From: Methyloversatilis sp. RAC08 | Lineage (GTDB): Bacteria > Pseudomonadota > Gammaproteobacteria > Burkholderiales > Rhodocyclaceae | Length of the DNA stretch: 64,000 nucleotides | NCBI RefSeq assembly: GCF_001713355.1 | Contig: NZ_CP016448.1 | Span: forward strand, 3,844,001 to 3,908,000 | Direction of reading: 5' to 3' | Shown here: one piece after another, positions 54,773 to 62,973 of the stretch | Layout: every line of letters begins with the position of its first letter | Numbering within the stretch: the first letter of the stretch is position 1 | The notes under the pieces: generated by a model | What the model was told of the DNA's origin: nothing | The model's database searches: none | Seen by the model: only the letters and a program-made list of their open reading frames with translations | Program-made: the position numbers and the translations under genes

Positions 54773-55974
54773 CAGGCGTAGTTCAGACCCATGGCTTCGC
54801 GCACGTCGCGCATCGTTTCCGACGCCAGCTTGCGCGCGCGCTCGCAGCCGTCGGCGACGATGTTGCGCAACAGCATGGGGTCTTCCTCGTATTGCCGCGC
54901 ACGTTCATGAATGGGCGCCTGTTCCTTCAGCACGGCATCGATCACCGGCTGCTTGCAATCGAGGCAGCCTATACCTGCCGAACGACAGCCTTCCTGCACC
55001 CACTGCTTCGTCGTCTCGTCGGAGTAGATCACGTGGAACTGCCAGACCGGGCAGCGGTCCGGGTCTCCGGGATCGGTACGGCGCACGCGCTGCGTGTCGG
55101 TCTTCATGCCGCGGATCTTCTTGGTGACCAGGTCCGGCTCTTCGCGCAGCATCAGTGTGTTGTTGTACGACTTGGACATCTTCTGTCCATCCAGCCCAGG
55201 CATGCGCGCGGCTTCGGTCAGCAGCGCGCCGGGCTCGGCCAGAATCATCTTGCCGCCGCCTTCAAGGTAGCCATACAGCCGCTCGCGATCGCCCAGACTC
55301 AGGCTCTGCGCCTCATCGAGCAGCGCGTGCGCCTGTTCCAGCGCCTCGTCGCGACCTTCCTGCTGGTACAGCGTGCGCAGCTCTTCGTACAGCTTGCCGC
55401 GTTTGCCGCCGAGCTTCTTCACCGCTTCGCGCGCCTTTTCCTCGAAGCCCGGCTCGCGGCCATACAGGTGGTTGAAACGGCGCGCGACTTCGCGCGTCAG
55501 TTCGACGTGCGGTACCTGATCCTCACCCACCGGCACCAGATTGGCACGGTAGATCAGGATGTCGGCCGACTGCAGCAGCGGATAGCCGAGAAAGCCATAG
55601 GTAGCCAGATCCTTGTCGGACAGCTTGTCCTGCTGGTCCTTGTAGGTCGGCACGCGCTCCAGCCAGCCCAGCGGGCACATCATCGACAGCAGCAGGTGCA
55701 GTTCGGCGTGCTCGGGCACGCGTGACTGGATGAACAGCGTCGCCTGCGACGGATCGACGCCAGCCGCCAGCCAGTCGATCAGCATGTCCCACACGCTGCG
55801 TTCGATGACCTGTGTGTCTTCGTAATTGGTGGTCAGCGCATGCCAGTCGGCGACAAAGAACAGACAGGGGTATTCGTGTTGCAGGCGCACCCAGTTCTTC
55901 AGCACCCCGTGGTAGTGGCCGAGGTGCAGGCGCCCGGTCGGGCGCATGCCGGAAAGAACACGTTCAGCGTACAT
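54772..55974 (-). CDS. trpS: Tryptophanyl-tRNA synthetase (400-residue form)
   Basis: This class I enzyme charges tRNA-Trp. The HIGH-type motif is HLGHYHG and the KMSKS motif is intact (GQKMSKSYNN). An insertion of about 60 residues (GGKRGKLYEELRTLYQQEGR and on) and a Cys pair (CLDCKQP) mark the longer TrpRS form found in many betaproteobacteria. It begins 18 bp after the stop of the upstream protease gene. Confidence 0.94.
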   Translation of the reverse strand: MYAERVLSGMRPTGRLHLGHYHGVLKNWVRLQHEYPCLFFVADWHALTTNYEDTQVIERSVWDMLIDWLAAGVDPSQATLFIQSRVPEHAELHLLLSMMCPLGWLERVPTYKDQQDKLSDKDLATYGFLGYPLLQSADILIYRANLVPVGEDQVPHVELTREVARRFNHLYGREPGFEEKAREAVKKLGGKRGKLYEELRTLYQQEGRDEALEQAHALLDEAQSLSLGDRERLYGYLEGGGKMILAEPGALLTEAARMPGLDGQKMSKSYNNTLMLREEPDLVTKKIRGMKTDTQRVRRTDPGDPDRCPVWQFHVIYSDETTKQWVQEGCRSAGIGCLDCKQPVIDAVLKEQAPIHERARQYEEDPMLLRNIVADGCERARKLASETMRDVREAMGLNYA

Positions 55975-55992
55975 GGTGTGGAATCATCCAGT

Positions 55993-56649
55993 TCAGAAAA
56001 GCAGCGCAATCAAGGCAATTCTGGCCAGCGTCAGCAGCGGGCGCAGGATACTGTCCAGCACGCCGGTCAGCAAAAGTGCAAGCAGCAGGAACAGGCCGTA
56101 GGGCTCAAGCCGGGCAAAGGCCAAAGAAGGTCCACGCGGCAGCAGACTCACCATGATGCGGCCGCCGTCCAGCGGTGGAACCGGCAGCAGGTTGAGCACC
56201 ATCAGCAGCAGGTTGATCAGGATGCCCGCCTCCGCCATCAGCGTCAGCGGCTCGCCAAAATACTGGGGAGAGGCGTCCAATGCAAATTTGTAGACCAGTC
56301 CCCAGATGACGGCCATGACCAGATTCGCACCCGGCCCGGCGGCGGCCACCCACAGCATGTCCTGCTTGGGACGGCGCAACAGGGAGAAATTGACCGGTAC
56401 CGGCTTGGCCCAGCCGAACAGCAGGCCGGGCTGGCCGAGCATCGCAGCGCCGAAATACATGACCAGCGGCACCAGTATCGTACCGACCGGATCGATGTGC
56501 TTGAGCGGGTTGGCCGTGATGCGCCCGGCCAGATGTGCCGTCGGATCTCCCTTGAGCAGCGCAGCGTAGCCGTGCGCAGCTTCGTGCAGGGTGATTGCCA
56601 GCACCACGGGAATGATGATGATGGCCAGTCGCGCGATCATGTCATCCAT
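55993..56649 (-). CDS. Site-2-type M50 zinc metalloprotease family protein
   Basis: This 218-residue polytopic protein carries the metal motif HEAAHG at about residues 22-27 and the second-site motif NLLPVPPLDGGRI at about 158-170, both embedded in hydrophobic helices. It may cut membrane proteins, but targets are unknown for this short form. The start at 56649 has GGGAG five bases upstream; a longer frame to 56682 overlaps yciO's end region. It sits between yciO and trpS, as in other betaproteobacteria. Confidence 0.87.
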   Translation of the reverse strand: MDDMIARLAIIIIPVVLAITLHEAAHGYAALLKGDPTAHLAGRITANPLKHIDPVGTILVPLVMYFGAAMLGQPGLLFGWAKPVPVNFSLLRRPKQDMLWVAAAGPGANLVMAVIWGLVYKFALDASPQYFGEPLTLMAEAGILINLLLMVLNLLPVPPLDGGRIMVSLLPRGPSLAFARLEPYGLFLLLALLLTGVLDSILRPLLTLARIALIALLF

Positions 56650-56682
56650 GTGCGCTCCCTGCGAGCGGCAGGCAGGCTGCAC

Positions 56683-57315
56683 TCACGATTCGTCAAGACC
56701 GAAGCGCGATATGTCGCCGGCGCCGGCGCGTATCAGCACCGGCTCCCCGGACGACAGATCGATCACCGAGGTCGGCCGGGTTCCGCACGAACCGGCTTCG
56801 ATCACCAGATCCAGTTCGTGCTGCAGGCGCTCGCGGATGTCTTCTGCATCGGTCAGCGGCAGCTCTTCGCCGGGCAACAGCAGCGTCGACCCGAGCAGCG
56901 GCTCGCCCAGTTCGGCCAGCAGGCTGGACACGACAGGGTGGTCGGGCACGCGCAGCCCGATGGTCTTGCGCTTCGGATGCAGCATGCGGCGGGGCAGTTC
57001 GCGCGTCGCTTCCAGGATGAAGGTGTAGGCGCCGGGCGTGGCGCTCTTCAACAGCCTGAACTGCGTGTTGTCGACCCGCGCCAGGCTGGCGATTTCCGAC
57101 AGATCGCGGCACATCAGCGTGAAGTGATGCTGCGCGTCCACACCGCGGATGCGCCGGATGCGTTCCAGCACCTGCGCATCGCCCATGTGGCCGACCAGCG
57201 AATAGGCGCAGTCGGTCGGAATGGCCGCCAACCCGCCGGATCGCAGGATGTCGGCCGCCTGGCGTATCAGTCTGGGTTGCGGATTGTCGGGGTGAAGATT
57301 GAAAAGTTGGGCCAA
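56683..57315 (-). CDS. yciO: YciO/TsaC-family protein (L-threonylcarbamoyladenylate synthase-like)
   Basis: This 210-residue YrdC-fold protein resembles YciO. GGLAAIPTDCAYSLVGHM, HHFTLMCRDLSEI and LGSTLLLPGE differ from TsaC at the KxR/SxN positions, so true t6A synthesis is uncertain. The start is TTG at 57315 with no clear RBS; the C-terminus is acidic (GLDES). It lies between the PHP phosphatase and the M50 protease. Confidence 0.83.
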   Translation of the reverse strand: MAQLFNLHPDNPQPRLIRQAADILRSGGLAAIPTDCAYSLVGHMGDAQVLERIRRIRGVDAQHHFTLMCRDLSEIASLARVDNTQFRLLKSATPGAYTFILEATRELPRRMLHPKRKTIGLRVPDHPVVSSLLAELGEPLLGSTLLLPGEELPLTDAEDIRERLQHELDLVIEAGSCGTRPTSVIDLSSGEPVLIRAGAGDISRFGLDES

Positions 57316-57424
57316 TTGGGATCGAAGGGAAAATCGGGGAGAAAAATCTGTGGCAGATCGCCTGTGTAAGTCGTTTCGGGCACGTCGCCCTGGCGCCGGC
57401 AGTTTCGGGACGCCATGCGCAAGC

Positions 57425-58282
57425 TCAGGTCATGCAGATCACGCGTTCGTTCAGTTCCGGCGACCGCCATATCGGCTGCAGATCGTCAGGCAACGGTGCG
57501 CTGCGCCCCAGATCCACCGCGCTTTCTTCGGGCGCATGAAAATCCGAAGCGCGCGAGGCATAGAAGCCGAATAGGCGTGCCAGGCGCGCAAAGGTACGCA
57601 CTTCAGCGTCGCCGTGCGAGCCGGACACCACTTCGATGCCGCGGCCGCCGAGCGCATCGAATTCTTCGAACAGCTGTTCGATACGCTCACCCGAAACGCG
57701 GTAGCGCCCGGGATGGGCAATCACCGCGACGCCGCCGGCGCCATGTATCCAGGCCAGCGCCTGCGGCAGTGTGGTCCATAGGTGGTCAACAAAGCCCGGT
57801 CGCCCGGGTACCAGAAAGTTGCGGAACACCGAATGAATGTCGGCTGCATAGCCCTGCTCCACCAGTACGCGCGCAAAGTGCGAGCGCCCGACCAGTGTCG
57901 GATTGCCGGCATGGCGCATCGCATTCTCGTACGGTGCAGCCACGCCCAGCAGTGACAGCTCATCGGCAATGCGCTGGGCTCGGGCATCGCGCCCGCTGCG
58001 CACCCGGGTCAGACCGGCGGCCAGATCCGTATTCGAAGGATCTATGCCCAGCCCGACGACATGTACCGTGATGCCACCCCAACTCACCGACACTTCGACA
58101 CCATCGATGAAGGACAGGCCGCACTGCATCGCAGCGTTGCGTGCTTCGTCGAGCCCGTTCAGCGTGTCGTGATCGGTCAGCGACCACAGTTCGACGCCGT
58201 TCGCCGCTGCGCGCACGGCCAGTTCCGAGGGCGCAAGTACGCCGTCGGAGTGGCAGGAATGGCAGTGCAGATCAGCGTTCAT
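57425..58282 (-). CDS. PHP-domain phosphoesterase (3',5'-nucleoside bisphosphate phosphatase / RNase AM type)
   Basis: This 285-residue protein starts with the PHP motifs DLHCHSCHSDG and LTDHDTLNG, with metal-binding histidines and aspartates, and ends with VSGSHGD and ASDFHAPEE. Homologues (YciV/TrpH) clear pAp or trim the 5' ends of 5S and 23S rRNA. It heads the PHP-yciO-M50-trpS-scpA-scpB-rluB series and is divergent from gcvH, 80 bp apart. Confidence 0.86.
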   Translation of the reverse strand: MNADLHCHSCHSDGVLAPSELAVRAAANGVELWSLTDHDTLNGLDEARNAAMQCGLSFIDGVEVSVSWGGITVHVVGLGIDPSNTDLAAGLTRVRSGRDARAQRIADELSLLGVAAPYENAMRHAGNPTLVGRSHFARVLVEQGYAADIHSVFRNFLVPGRPGFVDHLWTTLPQALAWIHGAGGVAVIAHPGRYRVSGERIEQLFEEFDALGGRGIEVVSGSHGDAEVRTFARLARLFGFYASRASDFHAPEESAVDLGRSAPLPDDLQPIWRSPELNERVICMT

Positions 58283-58362
58283 ATCCGCCTGATTCTATCA
58301 GGCCATCGTCTCCCGCCCGGCGCAGCTACAATTCGAACTGGTCTTTTCAACCTGGAACTGCA

Positions 58363-58740
58363 ATGAATCACCCGGACACTCTTCGCTACACAGACACGCA
58401 CGAATGGGTCAGGATCGAACAGGACGGCAGCGTGACGGTCGGCATCACGGACCACGCTCAGGACGCGCTGGGCGACGTCGTTTTCCTGCAATTGCCCGAG
58501 ATCGGTCAGCAGGTCGCGCGCAGCGACTCGATGGCCGTCATCGAATCGGTCAAGTCGGCTTCGGATATCCATGCGCCGGTGTCGGGCACGGTGACGGCAG
58601 TCAATCCGCCGGTCGCGGATGCACCCGAACAGGTCAACAAGGATCCCTACGGGGCCTGGATGTTCGTCATCAAGCCGGATGACGCCGGCGAACTCGATGT
58701 GCTGATGGACGCCGCCCGCTATACCGCCTCCATCGCCTGA
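58363..58740 (+). CDS. gcvH: Glycine cleavage system H protein (orphan)
   Basis: This 125-residue lipoyl carrier has its lipoylated lysine at K64 in VIESVKSASD. THEWVRIEQDG and GITDHAQDALGD are GcvH marks. It shuttles the aminomethyl group between GcvP, GcvT and Lpd. No gcvT, gcvP or glycine riboswitch is in the window, so the partners must lie elsewhere or this copy may act in lipoate relay. Its right neighbour is convergent, 19 bp away. Confidence 0.93.
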   Translation: MNHPDTLRYTDTHEWVRIEQDGSVTVGITDHAQDALGDVVFLQLPEIGQQVARSDSMAVIESVKSASDIHAPVSGTVTAVNPPVADAPEQVNKDPYGAWMFVIKPDDAGELDVLMDAARYTASIA

Positions 58741-58759
58741 TAGCCCGGCCGCAGCCTGC

Positions 58760-59497
58760 CTACGATTTGCCGCGGCCGATGCGCTGGCCATGCTTGCGCA
58801 GGCTGCCTGACAGCTGGTCGATGATTTCGCCGGCCGCGGCAACGATCTGGTTCGGCCCGAAACCGGCCGACTTCATTTCCCGATAGAAGGACTTGGCCAG
58901 GAGCTTGGCCATCTGGGCCGGCTGTGCCGCACCCTGTGTGAAGGCATCCATGGCAGGCAGCGGTACCTTGCCGCCGCTTTCCAGCGCGCGCTGCGCAAAA
59001 CCAGAATTCAGCAGGTAAGCCAGCTGTGCGACCTGGATGGCCTTTCCCGCGTACAGCGCCAGCGCAGACAGCAATTGCTGGTCGATGGCGGTGAAGGGCG
59101 CTTCGCCGCGCGGTCGGCGCACATTGATCACGCCCAGTACGCGGCCATCGAGCGAAAGCGGCTGGCAGATGAAACTGCCGCCCTCGCCCCGCACCCGGAC
59201 ATCGGGCGCGGCGGCATCGACGTCATCGATACGCTGCGCGACACCGCTCGCCAGCACGCTGCCGGATGTAGACATGCCGACGCCGACCCTTGCCTGCACG
59301 GCGTCGTCGGCCATTTCGCCGCGCCACGCTGCAAGCCCGAGCAGCGCCTGCTCACCTTCGCCGTCTGCCAGCATGATGGACGCCCGCGCGCAATGCACGC
59401 CCGACCACACGGCATCGATCACCTGATCGAGCGCCGCCTGCAACAGACCGCGACCGGCATCAGGCAGCGGCGACGGTTTCGGCTTCTCAGCAGCCAT
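58760..59497 (-). CDS. GAF-domain protein at the end of an Mla-type operon
   Basis: This 245-residue cytosolic protein has a GAF domain at about 15-160 (ASIMLADGEGEQALLGLA, GMSTSGSVLASGVAQRIDD, FICQPLSLDGRVLGVINVRRP). A helical C-terminal part (about 165-245) ends FYREMKSAGFGPNQIVAAAGEIIDQL, with no kinase, cyclase or DNA-binding output. It overlaps the lipoprotein gene by 11 bp, so it is co-translated with a lipid-transport system. It may regulate or sense for that system; this is inference. Confidence 0.72.
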   Translation of the reverse strand: MAAEKPKPSPLPDAGRGLLQAALDQVIDAVWSGVHCARASIMLADGEGEQALLGLAAWRGEMADDAVQARVGVGMSTSGSVLASGVAQRIDDVDAAAPDVRVRGEGGSFICQPLSLDGRVLGVINVRRPRGEAPFTAIDQQLLSALALYAGKAIQVAQLAYLLNSGFAQRALESGGKVPLPAMDAFTQGAAQPAQMAKLLAKSFYREMKSAGFGPNQIVAAAGEIIDQLSGSLRKHGQRIGRGKS

Positions 59498-60098
59498 CGC
59501 CCGCGCCTTTCATCGTCCAAGATGCGACCCACCCTGCAATCTGGACACCCAATGCATCGACTGCACGCGCCGATGCCGCCACGCCGGCGGCCGCATCGGC
59601 GCCGGTCGCCGGCTCGCTGATCGCGAACGGCAGGCTGGCCAGCACCCGCTGACCGCGCATGTCGGTCAATACCGCGCGGCCGGACAGCAAGGCTCGCACA
59701 CTGTCCGGCCGGTCGTAGTGCTGGATGAATTCATCGATGTCGACCCGCAGCCGGCAACCCGGGCCCGCACCGGCGTCGTCGGTCTGCAGCATCTGGCGCA
59801 ATGCGACCGCCAGCATTTCAGGCGGCGATGCGGCCCAGCGGCTGAATGCATAGACGTCGCGTCGCGTCGCACTTTCATAGGCAAGGCGATAGTGCATCGC
59901 ACTGCCGTCAAGCCAGCTCGCCGACCTGACCTCTATGGAGCGCAGCCCCGGGATACGCTGCAAAGCGGCGCGTGCGCCGCCCAGATCATGCAGCGCAGGT
60001 GCCGGCGGACGACTGACCAGCGGCCCGCACCCTGCCAGCCCCACCAGCAACAGCGACAGCACAGCCGTCCGGACTCGCCGCATTGATCCAGCCTTCAT
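59487..60098 (-). CDS. ABC-type transport auxiliary lipoprotein (PqiC/LetB-system type)
   Basis: This 203-residue outer-membrane lipoprotein has a signal peptide with lipobox LAGC at about residue 24. The mature part matches the auxiliary component of Mla/Pqi-type transporters (WLDGSAMHYRLAYESATRRDVYAFSRWAASPPEML, LRVDIDEFIQHYD). The ATG at 60098 overlaps the mlaD stop (ATGA) and has GGAGGG close upstream. Confidence 0.82.
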   Translation of the reverse strand: MKAGSMRRVRTAVLSLLLVGLAGCGPLVSRPPAPALHDLGGARAALQRIPGLRSIEVRSASWLDGSAMHYRLAYESATRRDVYAFSRWAASPPEMLAVALRQMLQTDDAGAGPGCRLRVDIDEFIQHYDRPDSVRALLSGRAVLTDMRGQRVLASLPFAISEPATGADAAAGVAASARAVDALGVQIAGWVASWTMKGAGDGC

Positions 60099-61072
60099 CG
60101 ACGCCCTCCTTCCGTGGCTGGCGCAAAACCGGGTTCGCCCGGTCCGGCACGGGATGTTTCGCGCCCCAGCAGCAGTGTCTGCGGCGATGATTCAAGTTCG
60201 CCCAGCACCCGGTTGAGCTGGCGCGAATTGCGCTGTACCTCGTCGATCAAGGTCTGCAGCCGGGGCAAGGTGTCGTCGGTGACCTGCTGTCCGGCCACTG
60301 CGGTCAGCGCATCGACGCGATCCGCCAGCTGTTTCATCGAACCCAGCAAGGCGCGCAGATCTTCCGCCGCCCGGCGCCCTTCGCTGCTGGTCTGTTCGAC
60401 GCTGGCCAGAATGCCGCTCAGGCGTTCGACATTCTGCGGTGACAGGACGGCCTGCGTACGTTCGAACGTCTGTCGGGCCTCGGCGAGCACAGCCGGCAGC
60501 CCGGCCAGCGACTTGTCCAGATGCGCACTGGCCGACTTCATATTGGCGAGTACGCCGGAAATCCGCTCGATGTTGCCATCGTCGAACAGCACGTTCACGC
60601 GCAGCAGAACCTGCCGCAGCACGGCCATGGTGTCCGTTGCCTGCGAACCGAGCGCGTCGAACTGCGAACCACCGAGCGGTATGCGTGCAGGACCCTGTTC
60701 GCCGGCGAGCAGCGGCGTCGGATCGGAGCCATCGTCGTCCAGATCGATCAGTGCGAGTCCGGTCACGCCAAGATAGGACAGGCGCGCGCGCGTGGCGGCG
60801 GTGACTGGAAATCGCTCCGGAATGTCGATGCGGACATGGATTTCGCGCGGTGCGTCGGGATTGATCGAAATCTCCTTCACCTTGCCCACCCGGATGCCGC
60901 GGTAGCGGACCTGCGCCTGCGGACTGAGTCCGCTGACATTCGACGTCGTCACCAACAGATATTCGCGCCCCACTTCGCTGTCGCTGGACAGGTACCAGGT
61001 CGCGAGCCCGACGCATGCGCTCATCAGCAGAAGGAACAGCCCTGCGGCAAGGGCGTGGGCGCGATTTTCCAT
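60095..61072 (-). CDS. MlaD/MCE-domain substrate-binding protein
   Basis: This 325-residue protein has one N-terminal membrane helix (about 8-28, LAAGLFLLLMSACVGLATWYL) and one MCE domain (about 38-120, SGLSPQAQVRYRGIRVGKVKEI, VTAATRARLSYLGVTGLALIDL). A long helical tail (about 150-300) probably spans periplasm, as in PqiB/MlaD-like transporters. It binds lipid in the periplasm. Its stop overlaps the lipoprotein start. Confidence 0.87.
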   Translation of the reverse strand: MENRAHALAAGLFLLLMSACVGLATWYLSSDSEVGREYLLVTTSNVSGLSPQAQVRYRGIRVGKVKEISINPDAPREIHVRIDIPERFPVTAATRARLSYLGVTGLALIDLDDDGSDPTPLLAGEQGPARIPLGGSQFDALGSQATDTMAVLRQVLLRVNVLFDDGNIERISGVLANMKSASAHLDKSLAGLPAVLAEARQTFERTQAVLSPQNVERLSGILASVEQTSSEGRRAAEDLRALLGSMKQLADRVDALTAVAGQQVTDDTLPRLQTLIDEVQRNSRQLNRVLGELESSPQTLLLGRETSRAGPGEPGFAPATEGGRR

Positions 61073-61074
61073 CT

Positions 61075-61845
61075 TCAGCGCACCGTGGCGTCCGGCGCGC
61101 GCTGAAGGCGACCGGAGGCGAAGAAGTTCTGGATGAATGGATGGTCGACGTTCATGACATGATCAAGCGGGCCATAGGCCAGTATACGTCGCTCGCCCAG
61201 CACGGCGACCTGTGTTGCCAGCGCTGTCAGCGTATCGATGTCATGGGTGACCAGAACGACGGTCAGGCCGAGTTGCCCGCGCAGCGTACGGATCAGGCTG
61301 ACGAAAGCGGCCGAGCGGTCCGGGTCGAGGCCGGCGGTCGGTTCGTCGAGCAGCAGCAGTTCGGGTTCGAGTGACAGCGCCCGCGCCAGTGCCACCCGCT
61401 TGATCATGCCGCCGGACAGTTCGGACGGCATCAGCCAGGCATGCCGGGGTTCAAGTTCGACCATGGCCAGTTTCATCATGACCAGATCGCGGATGGTGGC
61501 GCGATCCAGCCAGCGGAGCTCGCGCAGCGGGAAGGCAATGTTTTCGAGCACATTGAGCGCCGAGAACAGCGCACCTTGCTGGAACAGCACGCCGAAGCGC
61601 TGGCGCAGCCGGCGCTCGGCCAGCGCGTCGCCGCAGAACAGCGGCTGGCCGAACACGCGTATCTGCCCGGCGTCAGGCTGCAGCAAGCCGATCACCTGGC
61701 GCAGCAAGGTCGTCTTGCCGCTGCCCGAACCGCCGACCAGCGCCACCACTTCGCCAGCCGCGACGGACAGGTCGATGTCCTGATGCACCACGTTCGTGCC
61801 GAAGCGCGTCACCAGCCCGCGAATGTCGATGACCGGCGCGCTCAT
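61075..61845 (-). CDS. Mla-type ABC transporter ATP-binding protein
   Basis: This 256-residue ATPase has Walker A GGSGSGKTTLLRQ, signature LSGGMIKRVALARALS (the GGM form typical of MlaF), Walker B LLLLDEPTAGLDP and VTHD. It energises phospholipid movement across the inner membrane. Its ATG overlaps the permease stop (ATGA); the MCE gene starts two bases after its end. Confidence 0.9.
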   Translation of the reverse strand: MSAPVIDIRGLVTRFGTNVVHQDIDLSVAAGEVVALVGGSGSGKTTLLRQVIGLLQPDAGQIRVFGQPLFCGDALAERRLRQRFGVLFQQGALFSALNVLENIAFPLRELRWLDRATIRDLVMMKLAMVELEPRHAWLMPSELSGGMIKRVALARALSLEPELLLLDEPTAGLDPDRSAAFVSLIRTLRGQLGLTVVLVTHDIDTLTALATQVAVLGERRILAYGPLDHVMNVDHPFIQNFFASGRLQRAPDATVR

Positions 61846-62966
61846 CCGCCGGGCAGCCCGATGTGACGCGTGGCAATGGCGAACAGCGCATCGACCAGGA
61901 TGACGCAGGTGATGGCGCTGACCACCGATTTGGTCGTGTTCGTCGACAGACTTTCGGTATTGGGCTTTACCGACAGCCCGAAATGGCAGGCCACCAGCGC
62001 AATCACCAGCCCGAACGCAACGCCTTTAGCCAGCCCGATGTACAGATTGGCGATCGGCACCACGCGCGGCAGCGTGTCGAGAAAGAAACCGTAGCTCATG
62101 TCGAGCTGTATCGATGCGGCCACCATGCCGCCGAACAGTGCGGCCGACGATGTCCAGAGCACCAGCAATGGCAGCGCCGTCACCAGCGCCAGCACCTTGG
62201 GCAATACGAGGCGCAGGCTGCGCGGCACGCCCATCGTCGCCAGCGCATCGATTTCTTCGGTCACCCGCATCACGCCCAGCTGAGCCGTCATCGCCGAGCC
62301 GGAACGTCCGGCTACCAGCACGGCGACCAGCACCGGTCCGAGTTCGCGCACGATGCCGATGCCCAGGATGTTGATGATGAACACGTCTGCGCCGAAGGTC
62401 TTGAGCTGCAGCGCCGACAGGTATGACAGCACGACGCCGATCAGGAAGCCGACCAGAGCGGTGATCGGCAGCGCACTGACGCCGGTCTTGTACAGATTGG
62501 CGGAAATCTCGCGCAGCGGCGCATCCTGCGGCCGGCGCGCGATGTGCAGCAGGTCGAGCAGCAACTGGCCGATCAGTGCGACCAGATCGCCGATCTGTCG
62601 TCCGAACGACAGGCCGGCCCGGCCCAGTGCAGCCAGCGAGTCGAACGACGTCGCCCGCGGTGGTGCCTCACGACTGCGTGCGCCAAGCACCGAAGCGGAT
62701 TCCAGCATGGCGCGCGTGTGCTCGCTGGCGTCGAGCGTCGCAGGAAGGTGGTCGCCCCAGATGCGCCACAGCAGACAGGCGCCGAGGCTGTCGATGCGTG
62801 CGATACCGGTCAGGTCCCAACGCGCAGCCGACCGTGCCTCACCCGTGTCGAGTGCGGCGCGCAACGCGACTATCCTGCCTTCCAGCCCTTGCAGCGTCCA
62901 GTCGCCGTGCAACGATGCGACCGGCGCAGCACCTTCCCGATCGAACGATACGGTCGGTGCGCTCAT
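61842..62966 (-). CDS. MlaE-family permease fused to an N-terminal STAS domain
   Basis: This 374-residue protein has an N-terminal STAS-like domain (about 1-100; LHGDWTLQGLEGRIV, DLTGIARIDSLGACLLWRIWG), as MlaB but fused. An MlaE permease follows (about 125-370; GVSALPITALVGFLIGVVLSYLSALQL, VRELGPVLVAVLVAGRSGSAMTAQLGVMRVTEEIDALATMGV). The fusion replaces the separate mlaB gene. It is the first gene of the transport operon, eight bp after the ppx stop, so ppx may be in the same unit. Confidence 0.9.
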   Translation of the reverse strand: MSAPTVSFDREGAAPVASLHGDWTLQGLEGRIVALRAALDTGEARSAARWDLTGIARIDSLGACLLWRIWGDHLPATLDASEHTRAMLESASVLGARSREAPPRATSFDSLAALGRAGLSFGRQIGDLVALIGQLLLDLLHIARRPQDAPLREISANLYKTGVSALPITALVGFLIGVVLSYLSALQLKTFGADVFIINILGIGIVRELGPVLVAVLVAGRSGSAMTAQLGVMRVTEEIDALATMGVPRSLRLVLPKVLALVTALPLLVLWTSSAALFGGMVAASIQLDMSYGFFLDTLPRVVPIANLYIGLAKGVAFGLVIALVACHFGLSVKPNTESLSTNTTKSVVSAITCVILVDALFAIATRHIGLPGG

Positions 62967-62973
62967 GCAGAGG

